The notes below the pieces were generated by a model, which ran no database searches, had not been told where the DNA came from, and was given only the letters and a program-made list of their open reading frames with translations. This document shows, in pieces, positions 60,345-64,000 of a stretch of DNA of 64,000 nucleotides. A program made the position numbers and the translations under genes. The stretch lies in NCBI GenBank assembly GCA_944385415.1, contig CALWXC010000002.1, positions 124,001 through 188,000 on the forward strand. Reading direction: 5' to 3'. Each line of letters opens with the position of its first letter. Within the stretch, counting starts at the first letter, position 1. This DNA is from an uncultured Oscillospiraceae bacterium. GTDB taxonomy: Bacteria > Bacillota > Clostridia > Oscillospirales > Oscillospiraceae.

Positions 60345-61250
60345 ATGTCTGAAAACAACAACTCTGTCAACTCTGCATCCAGCGCGTATATGGACGACCC
60401 GGTGCTGCAGAACCGCAGCCGCGCACGGGAGTTTTTCAAAAAGTTCTGCCAGCGCAAGACGGCAGTCGTTGCAGGATGTTTTATTATTTTGCTGATTGTT
60501 CTGGCCATCATCGGGCCGTCCATTGCGCCCTATGACCCGGACGTCTACGATTACAGCAATATGCGTGCCGCTCCCAGCTTGCAGCATCTGATGGGGACGG
60601 ACGAATTTGGCCGCGATGTATTCAGCCGTCTGCTGGCCGGTACCCGGCTGTCGCTGGGCTCCGCTCTGGCGGCGGTGCTGGTGGGCGCGGCCCTGGGCAC
60701 GATTCTGGGCATTCTGGCCGGCTATTACGGCGGCATTCTGGAATCCCTGGTCATGCGCGGTAGTGACGTGCTGTTTGCTATGCCCGACATTCTCCTCTGT
60801 ATCGCCATTGTGGCCATCATAGGACCGGGCCTGATCAACGTTATCATTGCCGTGACCGTCTTTACCATACCATCCTTCGCCCGCGTGATGCGAAGCGCCA
60901 CGCTGACGGTACGAGGAAGCCTGCATGTGGAGGTGGCCCGGTCCCTGGGCTGCCCGGACAGCCGGATTTTGTGGAAGCATATTTTCCCCGGTACTGTGCA
61001 GGCCATGATCGTCAACTTCACCATGCGCATCGGCTCGGCCATTCTGGCTGCGTCCTCCCTGAGCTTCCTGGGCTTCGGCGCCGATGTGGGCGCACCCGAA
61101 TGGGGCGCCATGCTGTCCTCCGGCCGGAACTTTATCGGCGTGGCAGACCACCTGATCCTGTTCCCCGGTCTGCTGATCTTCCTGACGGTGCTGGCGTTCA
61201 ACCTGTTCGGTGACGGACTCCGCGACACCCTGGACCCCAAGATCAAGTGA
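60345..61250 (+). CDS. ABC importer permease, DppC/GsiD type
   Basis: A 301-aa permease partner. The N-terminal cytosolic tail is followed by a helix at about 36-56 and the family motif YDYSNMRAAPSLQHLMGTDEFGRDVFSRLLAGTRLSL. The EAA loop reads VEVARSLGCPDSRILWKHIFP. SD AAGGAGGCG. Forms the membrane channel with the preceding gene product; 12 bases separate it from the first ATPase gene. Confidence 0.94.
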   Translation: MSENNNSVNSASSAYMDDPVLQNRSRAREFFKKFCQRKTAVVAGCFIILLIVLAIIGPSIAPYDPDVYDYSNMRAAPSLQHLMGTDEFGRDVFSRLLAGTRLSLGSALAAVLVGAALGTILGILAGYYGGILESLVMRGSDVLFAMPDILLCIAIVAIIGPGLINVIIAVTVFTIPSFARVMRSATLTVRGSLHVEVARSLGCPDSRILWKHIFPGTVQAMIVNFTMRIGSAILAASSLSFLGFGADVGAPEWGAMLSSGRNFIGVADHLILFPGLLIFLTVLAFNLFGDGLRDTLDPKIK

Positions 61251-61262
61251 GGTGGATGGACT

Positions 61263-62285
61263 ATGAGTGAAAAAGAAATTCTGCTGGACGTACGCGACCT
61301 GTGCACCGTATTCCAGGTGGGAAAGCGCAAAACGGTTACGGCCGTCAACGGCATCAGCTTTCAGGTGGGCGCCGGCGAGATTTTGGGCCTGGTCGGTGAA
61401 TCCGGCTGCGGCAAATCTGTCACCAGCCTTTCCGTCATGCAGCTGCTGAAAAACACCAGCGGCCGGGTGGTGAGCGGCCAGATCCTGCTCAAGGGCAAGG
61501 ACCTGCTGCACTGCACCGAAAAGGAAATGCGTGCCGTGCGCGGCAAGGAAATCTCGATGATTTTCCAGGAGCCCATGAGTTCTCTGAACCCCTCCATGCG
61601 CATTGAGGCCCAGATGGTGGAGGCCATTCGTCTCCATACGGATATGGACAAGAAGGCAGCCCGGGACCATGCGCTGACCATGATGCGCAAGGTGGGCATT
61701 GCCAATCCGGAGACCACCATCCGCAGCTATCCCCACCAGCTTTCCGGCGGTATGAGCCAGCGTGTCATGATCGCCATGGCCATGAGCTGCGACCCCACGG
61801 TACTCATTGCCGACGAGCCCACCACGGCGCTGGACGTGACCATTCAGGCCCAGATTTTGCAGCTGATGCGGCAGATTCGGGACAACAACAATACGGGCAT
61901 TCTGCTCATCACCCATGACCTGGGCGTGGTGGCGGAAATGTGCAGCCGCGTCATCGTCATGTATGCCGGCCGCATTGTGGAGGAAGCGCCGGTGCAGGAG
62001 CTGTTTGCTGCGCCCAAGCACCCCTATACCCAGGGCCTTATCGCCTCGGTGCCCAAGCTGGGCTCCGGCGTCACCAGCCTGCCTTCCATTCCCGGCAGCG
62101 TGCCGGACCTGTCCATGATGCCTGCGGGCTGTAAGTTCGCGCCCCGCTGCTCCAAGGCCTGTGACCGCTGCCATCAGACGGAACCGCCGCTCTATAGGCT
62201 GAAAGACGGCCGTCAGAGCCGCTGCTGGCTGGCGGAATCCGAAGCCGTGCAGCCTGCTGAGGAAAAGGAGGAACAGATCGGATGA
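61263..62285 (+). CDS. ABC importer ATPase, DppD/OppD type
   Basis: A 340-aa ATPase: Walker [12 protein letters not shown] near residue 44, Q-loop [13 protein letters not shown], signature LSGGMSQRV, Walker [15 protein letters not shown], switch His in LLITHDLGV. The C-terminal oligopeptide/dipeptide-transporter domain has the cysteine motif [20 protein letters not shown], which in several family members binds an Fe-S cluster. It overlaps the next ATPase gene by 4 bases. Confidence 0.95.
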   Translation: MSEKEILLDVRDLCTVFQVGKRKTVTAVNGISFQVGAGEILGLVGESGCGKSVTSLSVMQLLKNTSGRVVSGQILLKGKDLLHCTEKEMRAVRGKEISMIFQEPMSSLNPSMRIEAQMVEAIRLHTDMDKKAARDHALTMMRKVGIANPETTIRSYPHQLSGGMSQRVMIAMAMSCDPTVLIADEPTTALDVTIQAQILQLMRQIRDNNNTGILLITHDLGVVAEMCSRVIVMYAGRIVEEAPVQELFAAPKHPYTQGLIASVPKLGSGVTSLPSIPGSVPDLSMMPAGCKFAPRCSKACDRCHQTEPPLYRLKDGRQSRCWLAESEAVQPAEEKEEQIG

Positions 62286-63247
62286 CCCCGTTGCTTTCAG
62301 TCAAAAATGTCACCAAGACATTTCCGGCCGGTCGCGGCAAGAACGGTAAAAAGGCCCGCGTCCATGCCGTCAACAATATTTCCTTTGACATCTATCCTGG
62401 CGAGACCTTTTCCGTGGTGGGTGAGTCCGGCTGCGGCAAGTCCACCACCGGCCGTCTGGTAGACCATCTGCTGGTGCCGGATTCCGGCGAGATCTGGTTT
62501 GACGGCTGCGATATCTCTAAGCTGTCTGACAAGGAAATGCGCCCCATCCGCAAAGACATTCAGATGATCTTCCAGGACCCCAACGGCTCCCTGAACCCCC
62601 GCATGCGCGTGGAGGATCTGGTGGCGGAGCCGCTGCTGATCCATACGGATATGAGCCCGGCGGAACGCATGAAGGTGGCCCATGAGCTGCTGCAAGTGGT
62701 CGGCCTGGGCGCCAAGCACGCCCACCGGTTCCCCCACGAGTTTTCCGGCGGACAGCGGCAGCGCATCGGCATTGCCCGGGCGCTGACGGTGCGGCCCAAG
62801 CTGATCATTGCCGACGAGCCGGTTTCCTCTCTGGACGTGTCCATCCAGGCCCAGGTGCTGAATCTGATGCAGCAGCTTCAGCGGGACTACGAACTGACCT
62901 ATATGTTCATCTCCCACGACCTGAGCGTGGTGGAGATGATCTCCGACCGAATCGCCGTCATGTACCTGGGCTCCATTGTGGAGCTGGCGGATAAGAAGGA
63001 GCTCTATGCCCATCCCCGTCATCCCTATACAAAGGCGCTGCTGTCGGCGGTTCCCATTCCCGACCCCACGGTACAGAAGGACCATGCGCTGCTGGAGGGC
63101 GATATTCCCAGTACCATCGACCTGCCGGTAGGCTGCCCCTTCCAGACCCGCTGCCCCCGGTGCCAGGCCGATTGCAAACTGAAACCCATTGAGCCGGTAG
63201 ATGTGGGCGGCGGCCATATGGTGGCCTGCCTGCATATGGAGGAGTAA
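62282..63247 (+). CDS. ABC importer ATPase, DppF/OppF type
   Basis: A 321-aa ATPase that pairs with the preceding one. Walker [14 protein letters not shown] near residue 50, Q-loop [13 protein letters not shown], signature [15 protein letters not shown], Walker [15 protein letters not shown], His-loop [10 protein letters not shown]. The C-terminal region has [14 protein letters not shown], again an Fe-S-type cysteine set. Start overlaps the upstream stop by 4 bases. The fucosidase gene begins 5 bases after its stop, so the importer and the enzyme are one operon. Confidence 0.95.
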   Translation: MTPLLSVKNVTKTFPAGRGKNGKKARVHAVNNISFDIYPGETFSVVGESGCGKSTTGRLVDHLLVPDSGEIWFDGCDISKLSDKEMRPIRKDIQMIFQDPNGSLNPRMRVEDLVAEPLLIHTDMSPAERMKVAHELLQVVGLGAKHAHRFPHEFSGGQRQRIGIARALTVRPKLIIADEPVSSLDVSIQAQVLNLMQQLQRDYELTYMFISHDLSVVEMISDRIAVMYLGSIVELADKKELYAHPRHPYTKALLSAVPIPDPTVQKDHALLEGDIPSTIDLPVGCPFQTRCPRCQADCKLKPIEPVDVGGGHMVACLHMEE

Positions 63248-63251
63248 TCAT

Positions 63252-64000
63252 ATGTCGTTTACCTTTGACAGAGAAGCCTATAACCGCCGCATGGCCTGGT
63301 ATACCGAAGCACGATTCGGCATGTTCCTCCATTGGGGCGTCTATTCCATTCCCGCCCGTCACGAGTGGGTACGCAGCTATGAGAACATCCCCACCGAGGC
63401 GTATGAGCCGCTGATGAACGAGTTTAACCCCGCCCACTGCGATATGCGCCAGTGGATGGAGGCGGCCCGGGATGCGGGTATGAAATATGTGGTGCTGACG
63501 GCCAAGCACCACGATGGGTTCTGTCTCTTCGACAGCGCCTATACGGACTTTAAATCGACCAACAGCCCGGCAAAGCGGGATTTTGTGCGGGAATTTCTGG
63601 AGGCGGCCCGGGCCTGCGGGCTCCGTGCCGGTCTGTATTTCTCCCTTATCGACTGGCGGCACCCGGATTATCCGCACTACGGCGACCGGTACCATCCCAT
63701 GCGGGACAACCCGGCGGAATCCAACGAAAACCGGAACTTTGACCGCTATCTGGAATACCTGCACAACCAGGTCCGGGAGCTGTGCACCAACTACGGAAAG
63801 CTGGATTTGCTGTGGTTTGACTTCTCCTACGACAATCTCCGCGGAGAGGCCTGGAAGGCCACGGAGCTGATGAAGATGGTGCGCTCTCTCCAGCCGGACG
63901 TCATCATTGACAACCGCCTGGAGGTCAGCGGCGAGGGCTTCGGTTCCCTGGCGGCCTGCAAGCCCACCCCGTATCACGGGGACTTTGTCAGCCCTGAGCA
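63252..64000 (+). CDS. alpha-L-fucosidase (GH29), 3' end outside window
   Basis: The frame is open from ATG 63252 to the window end (249 codons seen; family about 420-480). Clear GH29 signature: WYTEARFGMFLHWGVYSIPARHEW, YVVLTAKHHDGFCLFDS, FVREFLEAARACGLRAGLYFSLIDWRHPDY, and KLDLLWFDFSYDN, whose Asp after WF corresponds to the catalytic nucleophile. It removes terminal alpha-L-fucose from glycans. No signal peptide, so it is cytosolic and must act on imported oligosaccharides, which fits the ABC importer genes just upstream. SD GGAGTAA is moderate. Confidence 0.92.
   Translation, partial: MSFTFDREAYNRRMAWYTEARFGMFLHWGVYSIPARHEWVRSYENIPTEAYEPLMNEFNPAHCDMRQWMEAARDAGMKYVVLTAKHHDGFCLFDSAYTDFKSTNSPAKRDFVREFLEAARACGLRAGLYFSLIDWRHPDYPHYGDRYHPMRDNPAESNENRNFDRYLEYLHNQVRELCTNYGKLDLLWFDFSYDNLRGEAWKATELMKMVRSLQPDVIIDNRLEVSGEGFGSLAACKPTPYHGDFVSPE

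Noticed and set aside
1..64000. Prophage, transposon or integrative element
   Set aside because: No integrase, transposase, terminase, relaxase or target-site duplication was recognised; compositional shifts at about 19, 36.9 and 43.3 kb are confined to single genes or domains.

Overview
The window comes from a high-GC, endospore-forming, strictly anaerobic-looking Firmicute. The most likely group is the Clostridia/Oscillospiraceae (Flavonifractor/Oscillibacter-like gut bacteria). The sequence evidence is a SpoIIP sporulation hydrolase, four S-layer-homology (SLH) surface proteins, a complete corrinoid methyl-transfer system with its activator, Fe-S aldo/keto reductase chemistry, Shine-Dalgarno sites of the AGGAGG type, and rho-independent terminators after most transcription units. 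Genus is inference; there is no 16S gene here. No prophage, transposase, integrase or CRISPR array was seen.

Layout. 0-7.5 kb: the end of pth, then mfd, a VanW-family wall protein with a tandem-repeat tail, and spoIIP. 7.5-13 kb: a MATE pump, the dipeptidase PepD, a small membrane protein, and a secreted phosphodiester glycosidase with SLH domains. 13-17.5 kb: carAB behind a structured leader that looks like a transcription attenuator. 17.5-20 kb: a membrane protein, a 583-base structured intergenic region with opposing promoters and a candidate small RNA, and an SLH protein. 20-28 kb: a choloylglycine-hydrolase-type amidase, then a corrinoid methyltransferase cluster (corrinoid protein, methyltetrahydrofolate methyltransferase, PucR-type regulator, DUF2284 protein, reductive activator, UroD-type methyltransferase). 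28-33.8 kb: a Ca2+ P-type ATPase, a WG-repeat/SLH protein and a FliB-like protein. 33.8-37.3 kb: proBAC and an orphan protein with an L7/L12-like C-terminus. 37.4-40.4 kb: a split threonine/serine exporter and a peptidase pair. 40.5-47.3 kb: tRNA-Thr and tRNA-Tyr, a two-HTH regulator, a frameshifted SGNH hydrolase/SLH giant, and an AlbA_2 ATP-binding protein. 47.4-53.5 kb: a two-component system, an Fe-S aldo/keto reductase, a lipoprotein, a second MATE pump and a small membrane protein. 53.6-56.2 kb: a PadR-controlled FtsW/RodA-like protein and cutC. 56.2-64 kb: a ROK regulator facing a five-gene Opp/Dpp-type ABC importer and an alpha-L-fucosidase cut off by the window end.

How it works together. 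Several modules fit a peptide-, host-glycan- and methyl-compound-using gut anaerobe. PepD, the M19 dipeptidase, the C26 amidotransferase and ThrE point to peptide and amino-acid turnover. The ROK/ABC/GH29 block points to import and defucosylation of a glycan. The corrinoid cluster can move methyl groups from an unknown donor to tetrahydrofolate. The most interesting unexplained signals are the carAB leader, the opposing-promoter structured region at 18.4-18.85 kb, the SEDS-like protein fused to a permease prefix domain under PadR control, the hairpin that doubles as terminator and ribosome-site mask at 11.0 kb, and the 5-bp duplication that splits the SGNH/SLH gene.
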